The position numbers and the translations under genes are program-made. A DNA stretch of 64,000 bases from positions 24,408-88,407 of the forward strand of contig JAFDEE010000001.1 in the NCBI GenBank assembly GCA_019310525.1, read 5' to 3'. The notes under the pieces are model-generated. The model was given only the letters and a program-made list of their open reading frames with translations. It did no database searches and had not been told where the DNA came from. Of the stretch, positions 1 through 9,327 are shown one piece after another; position 1 is the first letter of the stretch, and the number at the start of each line of letters is the position of its first letter. The stretch comes from Deltaproteobacteria bacterium (GTDB lineage Bacteria; Desulfobacterota; DSM-4660; Desulfatiglandales; HGW-15).

Positions 1-1
1 G

Positions 2-3000
2 GAGCGGGATGTCCTGGAAACCTGCGAGCGCCTTTCGGGCAGGAATTTCCCGGGAACCTCGGTCCTGCCCCTCTATGCGAGGCTCCCGGCCTCTCAGCAG
101 GGGCGGGTTTATTCGGTGAAGGGGAGGAAGATCGTCGTTGCCACGAACGTGGCCGAAACCTCCCTCACGATCCCGGGGATCACTTACGTGATCGATACCG
201 GTTTGGCCCGTATCGCCCGGTATCTCCCCCGCACCCGCACAAACAGCCTTCCCGTGAGCCCCATTTCCCGCAGCAGCGCGGACCAGCGAAAAGGACGCTG
301 CGGTCGGGTCCGAGACGGGATCTGTATCAGGCTTTATTCCGAGGAGGATTACGAGTCCCGGCCCGAGTTTACACCTCCCGAGATCTTGCGTTCCAACCTG
401 GCCGAGGTTCTTCTCCGCATGGTGGACCTGAAGCTGGGGGATCCCCATACCTTTCCCTTCATCGATCCTCCCAACCCCAGGAGCATCAAGGACGGATTCG
501 ACATCCTGGAGGAACTGGGAGCTGTTGAGAGGCGGGGTGGACGGGTTCTCCTCACGGAGAGGGGCCGCGTCATGGCCCGGATGCCCCTTGATCCCAGGAT
601 TTCCCGGATGATGCTGGAGGCCGCAAGGGAGGGGTGCGTGAAGGAGGTGGCTGTCATAGCCGCTGCCCTGAGCATCCAGGATCCGCGGGAGCGGCCGGCC
701 GACAAGACCTTCCAGGCCGACCAGATCCATGGAACCTTCAGGGATCCTGAATCGGATTTTTTGACCTTGCTCAATATCTGGGACCGCTTTCACAAAGAGT
801 GGAAGGCCCTAAAGACCCAGAACAGGATCCGAAAGTTCTGCAAGGCCCATTTCCTGTCCTTCTCCAGGATGCGCGAATGGATCGATACCCATGATCAGAT
901 CATGGATATTTTCAGGGAACACGCCGTCATGAAGAATTCGCCTCCTCCCCCAGCCGATCCCGCATCCCGGTACGCGGGCATCCACCGCTCCGTACTTGCG
1001 GGGTTTTTATCCAATATCGCCCTTTTGAAAGACAAGAATATTTACCGGGCGGCCCGGGGAAGGGAGGTGATGGTTTTTCCCGGCTCCACCCTCTTCAACA
1101 AGAAGGCCCCGTGGATCGTTGCGGCGGAGATGGTCAAGACCTCGCGCCTGTTCGCCAGGACCGCAGCCAAGATCGATCCGGGCTGGCTGGAATCCCTCGG
1201 GGAAGGGCTGTGTCGCTCCAGTTACTCCGAGCCCCACTGGGAAAAGAACCGCGGGGAGGTCAGGGCCTATGAACAGGTGACCCTTTACGGGCTCCCCATC
1301 GTATCCCGGCGGCCGGTCTCATACGGCCCCATCGATCCGGAGGAGTCCCATCGGATCTTCGTGCGCCACGCCCTGGTGGAGGGAGATCTCAAGCCGCCCC
1401 TTCCCCCTTTTCTAAGACACAACCGCAACCTGATCCGATCCCTTGAAACAATGGAAGACAAACTCCGCCGCCGGGACATCCTGATCGGGGAAGAGGCCTT
1501 GGCCGACTTTTATTCCCGGAGACTGGCGGGCGTCTATGATGTGCGTACCCTCCGGAGGCGTATCCGGGAAAGGGGAGGAGACGGTTTCCTGCGGATGAAA
1601 AAGGATGACCTGCTCCGGTACCTGCCCGAGGAATCCGAACTGGCCCTTTTCCCGGACGAGGTAAAGGTGGGGGAAACCAGGCTCAAGACCTCTTACAAGT
1701 TCGCTCCCGGAAGGGAGGAAGACGGGCTGACCGTCCAGGTCCCCTCTTCGATCGCTTCCCGTATCTCGTCGGCGCCCCTGGATTGGGGCGTGCCGGGTCT
1801 TCTCAGGGAGAAGATCACGGCCTTCATCAAGGGCCTTCCCAAGCGGTACCGGAAGCAGTTGGTGCCGGTTTCAGGCACGGTGGAAACGGTCATGAAGGAG
1901 ATGGAACGGACCGATGAACCCCTTTTGACGGCCTTGGCCCGCTTCGTTTACCGCCGGTTCGGCGTGGACATCCCCGCATCCGTGTGGACTTCTGTGGAGA
2001 TTCCCATGCATCTCCAGACAAGGGTATCCATTACCGATTCGGAAGGGAAGGAGATAGAGTCGGGAAGGGACATCCACAAGCTGATGAGGGGCCCCAAGGG
2101 CGCACCCCTCGCTTCCGACGACTCCACCCTGAAACGGGTGAGGGACCAGTGGGAACGGGAAAACCTCAAGGACTGGGATTTCGATTTCCTGCCCGCGAGG
2201 GTGCCATTGCCCCCCCGCGGGGAGGCTTATCCCGCACTTGAGAGCACCGCGGAGGGGGTAAATATCAAGATCTTCCGGGACCCCGACGAGGCCCTTGCTT
2301 CCCACATGGAGGGTGTTTCAAGGCTTTTGGAACTCCGCCTGGCCAAGGACCTCAAGTTCCTGAAGCGGAACTGGACCCTGCCCGGAGAGGCCGCTCGGGC
2401 CGCGGCCTATTTCGGAGGCGGAAAGGAGATCGAGAAATCTCTCTACCGGAGTCTCCTGGGCCGGTTCTTTCGGAAAGATATCCGCACCCGCGGGGAATTC
2501 GAATCCTATGCCCGTCATCTGGAGCAGACGATGTTCGAGGAGGCCCGGCAACTGAGGAATCGGGTGATCGAGGTTCTCCTGGCCTACCAGGAGACCCGCT
2601 CGATTTTGCATACCCTGGAGGGTGCGGCCCCGTCGAATCGCGCCGTTCAGGAACTCTGCGGCCGGGTCCGGAGGGAATTGGATGCACTTGTCCCCCGCGA
2701 TTTCATCGAATGTTACCCCCCTGAGCGCCTGGCCCATCTCCCCCGCTATTTAAAGGCCCTGGAGATCAGGGCGGAAAGGGGTGCCAATCATCCGGAAAAA
2801 GACCGGACCAAGGAAGCCCGGGTGGCGGGGTTTGTCAAGGCCATGGAATCCATGGTCGCGGAACTTCCCCCCCATGCCTCCAGGGAAAAGAGGGAAGGGG
2901 TTGAGGCCTTCCGTTGGATGATCGAGGAGTATAAGGTCTCTGTTTTCGCTCAGGAACTCAAGACCCCCTATCCCGTTTCGGAAAAGCGGTTGGAAATGAA

Positions 3001-3028
3001 GAGGAAGGAACTGGAGAGGATGTTGTAG
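2..3028 (+). CDS. hrpA: ATP-dependent RNA helicase HrpA, C-terminal part (5' end outside window)
   Basis: DEAH-box RNA helicase that unwinds RNA at the expense of ATP. The frame is open from base 2, so the ATPase lobe with Walker A and DEAH lies upstream of the window; about 1008 residues are visible. The helicase C lobe shows motif V (VVATNVAETSLTIPG) and motif VI (QRKGRCGRV). An HA2/OB-type region follows, then the long C-terminal extension (DUF3418-like) that is typical of HrpA, a family of about 1300 residues, and absent from HrpB. The total size therefore fits if about 300 residues are missing. It ends in TAG and is followed by half a copy of a palindromic repeat. The family assignment is firm; the true start cannot be seen. 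Confidence 0.95.
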   Translation, partial: ERDVLETCERLSGRNFPGTSVLPLYARLPASQQGRVYSVKGRKIVVATNVAETSLTIPGITYVIDTGLARIARYLPRTRTNSLPVSPISRSSADQRKGRCGRVRDGICIRLYSEEDYESRPEFTPPEILRSNLAEVLLRMVDLKLGDPHTFPFIDPPNPRSIKDGFDILEELGAVERRGGRVLLTERGRVMARMPLDPRISRMMLEAAREGCVKEVAVIAAALSIQDPRERPADKTFQADQIHGTFRDPESDFLTLLNIWDRFHKEWKALKTQNRIRKFCKAHFLSFSRMREWIDTHDQIMDIFREHAVMKNSPPPPADPASRYAGIHRSVLAGFLSNIALLKDKNIYRAARGREVMVFPGSTLFNKKAPWIVAAEMVKTSRLFARTAAKIDPGWLESLGEGLCRSSYSEPHWEKNRGEVRAYEQVTLYGLPIVSRRPVSYGPIDPEESHRIFVRHALVEGDLKPPLPPFLRHNRNLIRSLETMEDKLRRRDILIGEEALADFYSRRLAGVYDVRTLRRRIRERGGDGFLRMKKDDLLRYLPEESELALFPDEVKVGETRLKTSYKFAPGREEDGLTVQVPSSIASRISSAPLDWGVPGLLREKITAFIKGLPKRYRKQLVPVSGTVETVMKEMERTDEPLLTALARFVYRRFGVDIPASVWTSVEIPMHLQTRVSITDSEGKEIESGRDIHKLMRGPKGAPLASDDSTLKRVRDQWERENLKDWDFDFLPARVPLPPRGEAYPALESTAEGVNIKIFRDPDEALASHMEGVSRLLELRLAKDLKFLKRNWTLPGEAARAAAYFGGGKEIEKSLYRSLLGRFFRKDIRTRGEFESYARHLEQTMFEEARQLRNRVIEVLLAYQETRSILHTLEGAAPSNRAVQELCGRVRRELDALVPRDFIECYPPERLAHLPRYLKALEIRAERGANHPEKDRTKEARVAGFVKAMESMVAELPPHASREKREGVEAFRWMIEEYKVSVFAQELKTPYPVSEKRLEMKRKELERML

Positions 3029-3047
3029 GGATGTTGTAGGGACGGGG

Positions 3048-3087
3048 TCTTGATCTTAAACAAAATCGAACGTTTTTAAAGGGGCTC
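3048..3087. repeat. Half copy of palindromic repeat family A
   Basis: Forty bases reading CTTGATCTT-AAACAAAAT-CGAACGTTTTTAAAGG are the reverse complement of the left arm of the repeat at 12463, 53911 and 56011, with a few substitutions. The other arm is not recognisable here. Confidence 0.6.
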
Positions 3088-3178
3088 TAGCCTGACGGAT
3101 CTCCCCGGTTGACATCGCGCCTTGGAGTAAATATAGCTTGGGGGCACCGGCCTTTGAAACTACGGGGCCAAAAGAAAT

Positions 3179-4249
3179 ATGGGAAAGCAAACGTACCTCA
3201 AACCGATCGATGCATCCGGGATTCGCCGCATCCTTGTGCGGATTACCAACTGGATCGGTGACACCGTCATGGTCCTCCCGGCCCTCGAGGCCGTGAAGTT
3301 GAACTTTCCAGACAGCGAAATCACCGCGCTCGTCAAGCCCTGGGTGGCCCCCCTATTCGAACATCACCCTGCGGTGGACAGGGTCTTGCTGTTTGAAAAG
3401 GCGGAGCGCTTTCCAGCCGACCTTCTCAGCCTCCTCAAGACCGCCGGGAAGATCCGGAGCATGGGTTTTGATCTCGCCGTCCTCTTTCAAAACGCCTTCG
3501 AGGCGGCCCTTCTCTCCCGGCTTGGCGGCGTTCCCCTCAGGGTCGGCTATGACACGGACGGTCGGGGTCTTCTCCTGACCCATCCTGTCTCAAGGAAAAG
3601 GACGGCCCCGCAAGGCCACCAGGTGGAATACTACCTGGCCATGCTCAGGGCCATCGGGTGGGAGGCCCCCCTGAAAGACCCCAGGCTTCACGTTGCTCCG
3701 GGAAGCGAGACATCCGCCCTCCGGCTCTTTTCCCTGGAAGAAATCGAGCAGGAGGGTTTCTTCTTGGGCATCGCGCCCGGAGCGGCCTTTGGCCCTGCCA
3801 AAAGGTGGCCTCCAGAGCGCTTTGCAGCCCTCGCCGACCAGGCCGTCGAGCAGTGGGGAGCGAGGGTGTTGATCTTCGGGAGCGCGACTGACCGGGATCT
3901 CGGCCGGGAAGTCAAGGCTTCCATGAAAAACCGGGCATGGAACCTGTGCGGAGAAACGAGCCTGGGGGAAGCGGTGGCCCTGATCAAACGCTGCAGGCTT
4001 TTCCTCACCAATGATTCCGGTCTCATGCACGTGGCCGCCGCCCTGGAGGTACCCACTGTTGCGATTTTCGGCTCCACGGATCCCGCGGCCACGGGGCCGA
4101 GGGGCCCCCACACCCGGGTGGTCAAGAAGCCGACGGACTGCGCACCCTGCCTTAAGGCCGTGTGCCCCAAGGATTTTAGATGTATGCTCGCCATCCACCC
4201 CGGGGACGTCTGGAAAGTGATGGAGGAGCTGAGAGGGGAATTCCAATGA
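3179..4249 (+). CDS. waaF: ADP-heptose--LPS heptosyltransferase (WaaF/RfaF type, GT9)
   Basis: Transfers heptose from ADP-heptose to the inner core of lipopolysaccharide on the cytoplasmic face of the inner membrane. The 356 residues match the usual GT9 length. The N-terminal Rossmann half opens with RILVRITNWIGDTVMVLPAL. The C-terminal half holds the donor-site signature NDSGLMHVAAA followed by PTVAIFGSTDP. A Cys-rich tail (CAPCLKAVCPKDFRCM) is common in WaaF-type enzymes. The stop codon overlaps the start of the GmhB gene (ATGA), so the two are translationally coupled and serve the same pathway. A second heptosyltransferase is encoded at 52793-53824. Whether this one is heptosyltransferase I or II is by resemblance; II is favoured. 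Confidence 0.9.
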   Translation: MGKQTYLKPIDASGIRRILVRITNWIGDTVMVLPALEAVKLNFPDSEITALVKPWVAPLFEHHPAVDRVLLFEKAERFPADLLSLLKTAGKIRSMGFDLAVLFQNAFEAALLSRLGGVPLRVGYDTDGRGLLLTHPVSRKRTAPQGHQVEYYLAMLRAIGWEAPLKDPRLHVAPGSETSALRLFSLEEIEQEGFFLGIAPGAAFGPAKRWPPERFAALADQAVEQWGARVLIFGSATDRDLGREVKASMKNRAWNLCGETSLGEAVALIKRCRLFLTNDSGLMHVAAALEVPTVAIFGSTDPAATGPRGPHTRVVKKPTDCAPCLKAVCPKDFRCMLAIHPGDVWKVMEELRGEFQ

Positions 4250-4821
4250 AAAGACCCGCTGTTTTCATAGACAGGGACGGCACGGTGAATGAACAGATGG
4301 GATATATCAACCATCCCAACCGGTTCAAGCTTTTACCGGGGGCAGCCGAAGCCATCCGGTTGCTGAACCGGAATCGGATCCTCGCCATCATCGTCTCCAA
4401 CCAGTCAGGAGTCGCCCGGGGCTACTTTCCCATCGAGCTTGTCCACGAGGTGCACCGTCTGATGGAATCGGCACTCGAAAAGCAAGGGGCCCGGATCGAC
4501 GGGATCTTTTTTTGTCCCCACCACCCCCAGGGAGTGGTACCCGAGTTCAAGAAGAAATGCGATTGCCGAAAGCCCGGCACCGGTATGGTGGACCTGGCCT
4601 GTCGCAGCTTCGAAATCGACAAGACCCGCTCTTATTTGATCGGGGACCGTTACCTTGATATCGAAACGGCGGAAAGGGCCGGACTCAAGGGAATCCTGGT
4701 CAAGACTGGTTACGGGTTGGGGGATCTCACGTACATCTTCCCCCAAAGACCCCTTCGACCCTGTTACATTGCGGATGACCTGCTCCAGGCCGTTCAATGG
4801 GTATTGAAAAGGGAGGGGTAA
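4246..4821 (+). CDS. gmhB: D-glycero-D-manno-heptose 1,7-bisphosphate 7-phosphatase
   Basis: HAD-superfamily phosphatase that removes the 7-phosphate during ADP-heptose synthesis. The ATG at 4246 is chosen because it overlaps the upstream stop (ATGA) and gives the normal N-terminus; the frame also stays open upstream. In 191 residues the HAD motif I is IDRDGTVNE (Asp9 nucleophile, Asp11 acid/base), motif II is VSNQSG, the zinc loop is CPHHPQG...CDCRKP, and motif IV is GDRYLDIE. These are diagnostic for GmhB. It is paired with the heptosyltransferase. The histidinol-phosphatase half of HisB is a related alternative but is disfavoured by the context. Confidence 0.92.
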   Translation: MKRPAVFIDRDGTVNEQMGYINHPNRFKLLPGAAEAIRLLNRNRILAIIVSNQSGVARGYFPIELVHEVHRLMESALEKQGARIDGIFFCPHHPQGVVPEFKKKCDCRKPGTGMVDLACRSFEIDKTRSYLIGDRYLDIETAERAGLKGILVKTGYGLGDLTYIFPQRPLRPCYIADDLLQAVQWVLKREG

Positions 4822-4829
4822 GCCGAAAC

Positions 4830-5846
4830 TCACGGGGAGTCCGGAAAGGGCCCCTGGGATAAAGAGGGATCCCGGGGAGTACAGCCTTCCCGCAGCTTTT
4901 TCACGGAGAGGTAATAATCGAGGTCGTCCCTGTACTTTTTTTCGCCCGGGTCGAGTTTGAGGGCCCTCCTCTCCCAGGCGATGGCCTTGTCCAGGTTTCC
5001 AAGGCAGTACTGGACCCGGGCGTAAGTATGGGCGAAGAGCCCGTTTTCCGGTTCCATTTCCACCGCCCGGGCGGCAAGTTTCAAGGCTGCGCCTACATAC
5101 CGGAAAGGAAGCTCCTTCTCCGTTATCAGGTCCCGGGCGAGGCGGTTGGCCTTGGCCCCCTTCAGGATCTTTGGATCCAGGCGGTCATACATGGCACGAA
5201 GGGCCGCCGGATCCTTCTGTTTCTTAGCCACCACCGTACGCACACGCAGGCCCCTCTCGTTCGCCGGATCCAGGGCAAGGAGTGCGTCGGCCGCCTGAGC
5301 GACAATCTCCATGTCATTCGTTTTGAGGGTCTCCCGAAGGGCCTTTTCCAGGGAAGAAATCCGTTTGACCCGCTCGATGTCCAGCCTGCCCGCCAAGGCC
5401 TTATCCAGGACTTCATCAAGGTCCGATGGGTGCCCTTCCCATATCACCGTTCTGGTCTTGTCCACAAGGAAGGCGTATGGGACTCCTGGTGTTCCGTCCA
5501 TGTACCGTCGCCGCACCTCATGGGTGACCTTCCCCACCCCGTAAGAAATCTCCTTTCCTTCCCCTTTCAGGAACCGGGCGAGATCGTTGGAAGGTTCATC
5601 GCTTAAGCCCACCACGCGGACCTGATCCTCATAAAAAGACTGGATCCTGGCCAGGTGGGGGATCTCGGAACGGCAAGCAGGGCACCAGGTCGCCCAGAAC
5701 TCCAGGACAGTGTATGGTTTCTCAAAGGTTACCTCTTGGCCCTGAAGCCACAGGGTGCCCTCCAGGGACGGGGCCTTGTCGCCCACGCTCAGGGCCGAAA
5801 TCCCGATCAGCCAGATCAGAGACAGCAGGCCTGAAAAGGTGCCCAT
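4830..5846 (-). CDS. TlpA-like thioredoxin-fold protein with C-terminal TPR-like repeats
   Basis: Exported thiol-disulfide protein of 338 residues. An N-terminal hydrophobic segment (residues about 3-20) looks like a signal peptide or membrane anchor. A Redoxin/TlpA fold follows with the active-site motif WCPAC in EFWATWCPACRSEIPHL, then a cis-Pro region (GTPGVPYAFLVD). The second half is helical, with a TPR-like unit (AHTYARVQYCLGNLDKAIAWE) near the C-terminus. A purine-rich ribosome-binding site (GGAAAGGGAGAAGAGAGG) precedes the ATG at 5846. It is convergent with gmhB, only 8 bases away, and no terminator is visible between them. The substrate protein is unknown; a role in periplasmic thiol reduction is inferred from the fold. 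Confidence 0.75.
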   Translation of the reverse strand: MGTFSGLLSLIWLIGISALSVGDKAPSLEGTLWLQGQEVTFEKPYTVLEFWATWCPACRSEIPHLARIQSFYEDQVRVVGLSDEPSNDLARFLKGEGKEISYGVGKVTHEVRRRYMDGTPGVPYAFLVDKTRTVIWEGHPSDLDEVLDKALAGRLDIERVKRISSLEKALRETLKTNDMEIVAQAADALLALDPANERGLRVRTVVAKKQKDPAALRAMYDRLDPKILKGAKANRLARDLITEKELPFRYVGAALKLAARAVEMEPENGLFAHTYARVQYCLGNLDKAIAWERRALKLDPGEKKYRDDLDYYLSVKKLREGCTPRDPSLSQGPFPDSP

Positions 5847-6316
5847 CCTCTCTTCTCCCTTTCCTAAAAACAGACTAAAAGTCGCCGCCCAGGGGGCTCT
5901 TATGAGTCGCTTCCTTCCTCCTCCTTATCCGGAGGGTGTTCCCTGGAGGTCTCGTTTTCCCAGGGCTTGGAAGGTCTTCTTCGCTTCACGGGACTATAGA
6001 AAAGCCCCTTCTCTTTGTCAACGGGCCGACACCGGGCGGAGACCTTCCCACCAAAGGAGTCCCCGGGGAATCGAACCGCGGTCCGGCTTTTTCCTCCTCC
6101 AAGGGTGACAAAGGGTGGCGGTGCAGGAACCCCTTGAAACTCTCACCCGTTTCCATTACTCTATTTTTCAGTAATACGGCCCCGATCACGATGCCTCTCT
6201 TTATGTTTGTTCCGGAATCTGAGATGTTCTTCCGGGGGGAAGAGGAACCAGGGAACCAGGTGCCGGGGACCCACCCATTCTTTTATCCGAGGCCCATTCC
6301 ACGGGGCAAGGAGGAC
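5847..6316. other. 470-bp intergenic region without a convincing gene
   Basis: This gap lies between the divergent TlpA-like gene and the Trm112-like gene. Short open frames here lack gene-like composition. A 15-base stretch at 6068-6082 equals part of the T-arm of the tRNA-Thr at 54089 (reverse orientation), but no tRNA can be folded around it. Confidence 0.4.
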
Positions 6317-6493
6317 ATGATGACCATCAGCAAGGATTTGCTCGAAATACTGGCCTGTCCGAAATGCAAAGGAGAGATCCGGCTCAACGATACCGGAGAC
6401 GGCCTCATTTGCGAAAGATGCAGGCTGCTTTACGAGATCAAGGACGATATCCCTGTTATGCTCGTGGATGAAGCGCGGCCCCTGGACACCTGA
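6317..6493 (+). CDS. Trm112-family small zinc-binding protein
   Basis: A 58-residue protein of the Trm112/YcaR type. It begins MMTISKDLLEILACPKCKG and has two CxxC knuckles (CPKC at residues 14-17, CERC at 32-35) and the IPVMLVDEA tail characteristic of the family. AGGAGG at 6310-6314 sits very close to the first ATG (6317), so the second ATG at 6320 may be the actual start. The frame is open upstream, but only this part resembles a protein. Bacterial members have no well-defined role; eukaryotic and archaeal homologues activate methyltransferases. Malonyl-CoA decarboxylase follows 31 bases later. Confidence 0.82.
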   Translation: MMTISKDLLEILACPKCKGEIRLNDTGDGLICERCRLLYEIKDDIPVMLVDEARPLDT

Positions 6494-6524
6494 AAAAAGA
6501 AGGTTTTAAAAGGCACCCAGAGCA

Positions 6525-7913
6525 ATGAAAAAGGTCCCTCGCATCGGAACCCGGCCGGGAAAGAATAGAGGCAAGGGCGAAAAATCCTTGATCGGACTTT
6601 TTCAGACCCTTCTCGATGAAGGGGCCAGGGAAGAAGAAATCTTCGCGCAAATCAGGGAACGCTATGGCTCCCTGGAGGATCCGGAGAAGGAGGCCCTGTT
6701 CCTCGAGCTCATTGAAAAGGTGGAAATCCTGCCCGAGAAGATTTCGCCCCTTTTGAATGAATTGAACACGATGGACCCGGATGACCCCGATTGGCCTCGC
6801 AGACTTGCCGGGCTCCGTTCCCGCCTTTACTCACCCCGTCTTCTCATTTTCCGGAAAATTTCCCACGCCCCCGGCGGACTCCGCTTTCTGCTGGATTTCA
6901 GGCGGGACCTGCTCTCTGCGCAACGCTTTTCGGGAATCGATCTCAAGGCCCTGGATTTTGATATTGTTCTTCTCTTCGAATTGTGGTTCCAGGAAGGATT
7001 CCTTTATCTCGAAGAGATCACCCATGATTCCTCATACCGGCAAATCGAGTTGATCAAGAACAGCGACCTCGTGCATCCCATGATGACCATCGAGGAGATG
7101 GGTCTTCGCTTAGGCAGGGACCGGCGGTGTTTTGCTCTCTACCACCGACTCATCCCTTACGAACCCATAGTCTTCATCGAGGTGGCTTTGAGCAACGGCC
7201 TCGTGAGGCGCATCGCCGATATAATCGAGAACGAGGGAAACCAGGCCGAAGAAGGAGAGAAGGACACGGCGGTCTTCTACTCCATCAACAGCACCCAGCA
7301 AGGACTCTCCGGGCTGGGGCTCGGAAAGATGCTCATCGGCCAAGTGGTCGACTACCTCAAAAAAGACCGGCCCGAGATCCAGACCTTTGCGACCCTGAGC
7401 CCCATCACCGGTTTCTGGAAATATTACCTGAGGCCCCTCCTCGAAGGAAAGGATGAAAACTTCTCCCTAAAGCAGTCAGAGTTCCTTTCCTTCTTTTCCA
7501 AAAAGCAGGCCCAACAAATTCTTGCAAAGGCCCGCTCCAGCGGCCAACGGGCGGAAGACCTTCCAGGGGCGCTGCTGACGGTCCTCTCCGGGGAGGACTG
7601 GATACGGGACGAAGAATTGAAGAAAAGCCTCCGGACCGCCCTCGTCAAGACGGCCTATCACTACATCGCCCGTGAAAAGAACCCCCAGGGTAAACCCCTG
7701 AATCCCGTTGCCGGATTTCACCTGGGAAACGGGGCCACCGTCTCCCAGAAAAACGTCAATTTTCTGGCCAACCCTACTCCCAGGGGTCTGAGGGATTCCT
7801 GCGGCCTGATGGTCAACTACATTTATACTTCCACATGGTTGGGACATCTCCGGAGATCTCTCCGGTGGTTCGAGAAAACCGAATTCAGGAACCTCTTCTC
7901 CCGCGGCCGTTAG
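6525..7913 (+). CDS. Malonyl-CoA decarboxylase
   Basis: Converts malonyl-CoA to acetyl-CoA and CO2. The 462 residues match single-subunit malonyl-CoA decarboxylase. The N-terminal half is helical. The C-terminal GNAT-like catalytic domain carries HPMMTIEEMG, the Ser-containing NSTQQGLSGLGLG, LSPITGF and GFHLGNGA, with His399 at the position of the catalytic His of the family. The start lacks a strong Shine-Dalgarno sequence. Neighbours are the Trm112-like gene upstream and a convergent COG2509 flavoprotein. A role in clearing malonyl-CoA, or in fermentation or assimilation of dicarboxylates, is inferred; no malonate transporter or malonyl-CoA synthetase is adjacent. Confidence 0.92.
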   Translation: MKKVPRIGTRPGKNRGKGEKSLIGLFQTLLDEGAREEEIFAQIRERYGSLEDPEKEALFLELIEKVEILPEKISPLLNELNTMDPDDPDWPRRLAGLRSRLYSPRLLIFRKISHAPGGLRFLLDFRRDLLSAQRFSGIDLKALDFDIVLLFELWFQEGFLYLEEITHDSSYRQIELIKNSDLVHPMMTIEEMGLRLGRDRRCFALYHRLIPYEPIVFIEVALSNGLVRRIADIIENEGNQAEEGEKDTAVFYSINSTQQGLSGLGLGKMLIGQVVDYLKKDRPEIQTFATLSPITGFWKYYLRPLLEGKDENFSLKQSEFLSFFSKKQAQQILAKARSSGQRAEDLPGALLTVLSGEDWIRDEELKKSLRTALVKTAYHYIAREKNPQGKPLNPVAGFHLGNGATVSQKNVNFLANPTPRGLRDSCGLMVNYIYTSTWLGHLRRSLRWFEKTEFRNLFSRGR

Positions 7914-7965
7914 GCCGGCGCTGTCCTCCACGGGACACAACAATCCTTCCTTCTTCCTCAGCCGA

Positions 7966-9327
7966 TCACGAAGGGGACTTCCCCTCCAGCCGTCTCGAAA
8001 TGGCCTTAGCCGCCAGAATCCCGCTTACGGAGGCCTGGAGCAGACCCCGTGTGATGCCCGCGCCGTCCCCTACCGCGAAAAGATTGCGCACCTGGGTCTC
8101 CATCTCCGGGGTGACGCGGATCCTGTTGCTGTAAAATTTGACCTCCACCCCATAGAGCAGGGTATGGCGGGAATAGACCCCAGGGGCTATTTTCTCCAGG
8201 GCCTGAAGCATCTCCAGGATATCCACCAGGTGGCGGTAAGGAAACACGAAGCTCAAGTCTCCTGCAACGGCCTCCCTTAATGTTGGCCGCGTTAGGCAGC
8301 GGTCGATGCGGGACTGGGTGCTGCGCCGACCTGCAAGAAGGTCACCGAGCCTCTGGATGATGGCGCCTCCGCTCAGAAGGTTGGCCAACCTCGCAATATA
8401 GAGGCCGTAGGCGATGGGATCGTCAAAAGGGTCGGTGAAAGCGCTGCTTACCAGGATGGCGAAATTGGTGTTCTCCGTTCTCTTGCTGGTATAACTGTGC
8501 CCGTTCACCGTGATTACATTTTCACCCCTCTCAAGAACCACTTCACCATGGGGATTCATACAAAAGGTGCGTACCTTGTCGTCAAAGGTCTTGGAATAGT
8601 AAATCAACTTGGATTCATAGACCCGGTCCGTGATTTCCTTGAGAACAGCGGCCGGCAGCTCCACCCTGACCCCGATATCCACGGGGCTGGCCACGGTGTG
8701 AAGTCCCAGGGCATCGGCCTGCTCCTTCATCCACCCGGCTCCGGAGCGGCCCGGAGCCGCCACCACGAAACGTCCCTCGACGGTTTTTCCGTCTTCCAGT
8801 TCCACTCCCTCTATCCCGCCTTCCCGGGTGAGGAGTCTTTGCACCTTGCAACCGCACCACACCTCTACCCTTCCCTCCAGGGAACGGCGGAATTCTCCCA
8901 GCACCTTCGGGCAATTCTCCGTTCCGATATGCCTGATCCTGGACGGAATGAGTTCGAGATCGGCCAGTCGGGCCCTGTCGGCCAAGTCCTGAAGATCCAG
9001 GGGGTCTTCTCCGTATAGTCGATCAGGGGCGCCTGATGATACGTAGAGGGCATCCGCCTTACTCAAAAGCTCTGACAGGGTTCCGCGATCCATCAGATCC
9101 CCCAGGAATCCTCCCACCTCGGCCGACAGCGTCAACTTACCGTCGCTGAAAGCACCGGCACCACCCCAACCGCAAAGGATATCCCCCGGATCTCTTCGGC
9201 TTCGAAGCGACAAATCCTTCCCTTGCTCCAGCAGGAGTACCGGTTCCACCCCGAGATCTCCCAGGGTCAGGGCCGTAAAGATTCCCGCTGGTCCCGCACC
9301 TATGATGATCACCTCGTAGCGCCTCAT
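7966..9327 (-). CDS. FAD-dependent dehydrogenase of the COG2509 type
   Basis: Flavoprotein of 453 residues. The N-terminal Rossmann FAD motif is GAGPAGIFTALTLGDLG, followed at once by the family-specific LCGWGGAGAFSDGKLTLS segment. A second FAD contact, LFAVGDGAGITRGLLQA, lies near the C-terminus, and the central substrate domain includes FCMNPHGEVV and NFAILVS. This combination identifies the uncharacterised COG2509 family, related to geranylgeranyl-reductase-like flavoproteins. A good ribosome-binding site (GCAGGAGGACTTT) precedes the ATG at 9327. Its substrate is not known and its neighbours do not suggest one. It is convergent with malonyl-CoA decarboxylase. Confidence 0.83.
   Translation of the reverse strand: MRRYEVIIIGAGPAGIFTALTLGDLGVEPVLLLEQGKDLSLRSRRDPGDILCGWGGAGAFSDGKLTLSAEVGGFLGDLMDRGTLSELLSKADALYVSSGAPDRLYGEDPLDLQDLADRARLADLELIPSRIRHIGTENCPKVLGEFRRSLEGRVEVWCGCKVQRLLTREGGIEGVELEDGKTVEGRFVVAAPGRSGAGWMKEQADALGLHTVASPVDIGVRVELPAAVLKEITDRVYESKLIYYSKTFDDKVRTFCMNPHGEVVLERGENVITVNGHSYTSKRTENTNFAILVSSAFTDPFDDPIAYGLYIARLANLLSGGAIIQRLGDLLAGRRSTQSRIDRCLTRPTLREAVAGDLSFVFPYRHLVDILEMLQALEKIAPGVYSRHTLLYGVEVKFYSNRIRVTPEMETQVRNLFAVGDGAGITRGLLQASVSGILAAKAISRRLEGKSPS

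Noticed and set aside
6055..6090. tRNA T-arm-like sequence (minus strand GGTTCGATTCC)
   Set aside because: It shares 15 bases with the real tRNA-Thr T-arm, but the T-stem has a mismatch, no acceptor partner, D-arm or anticodon arm can be found, and no CCA follows. A chance match or small tRNA fragment is more likely.
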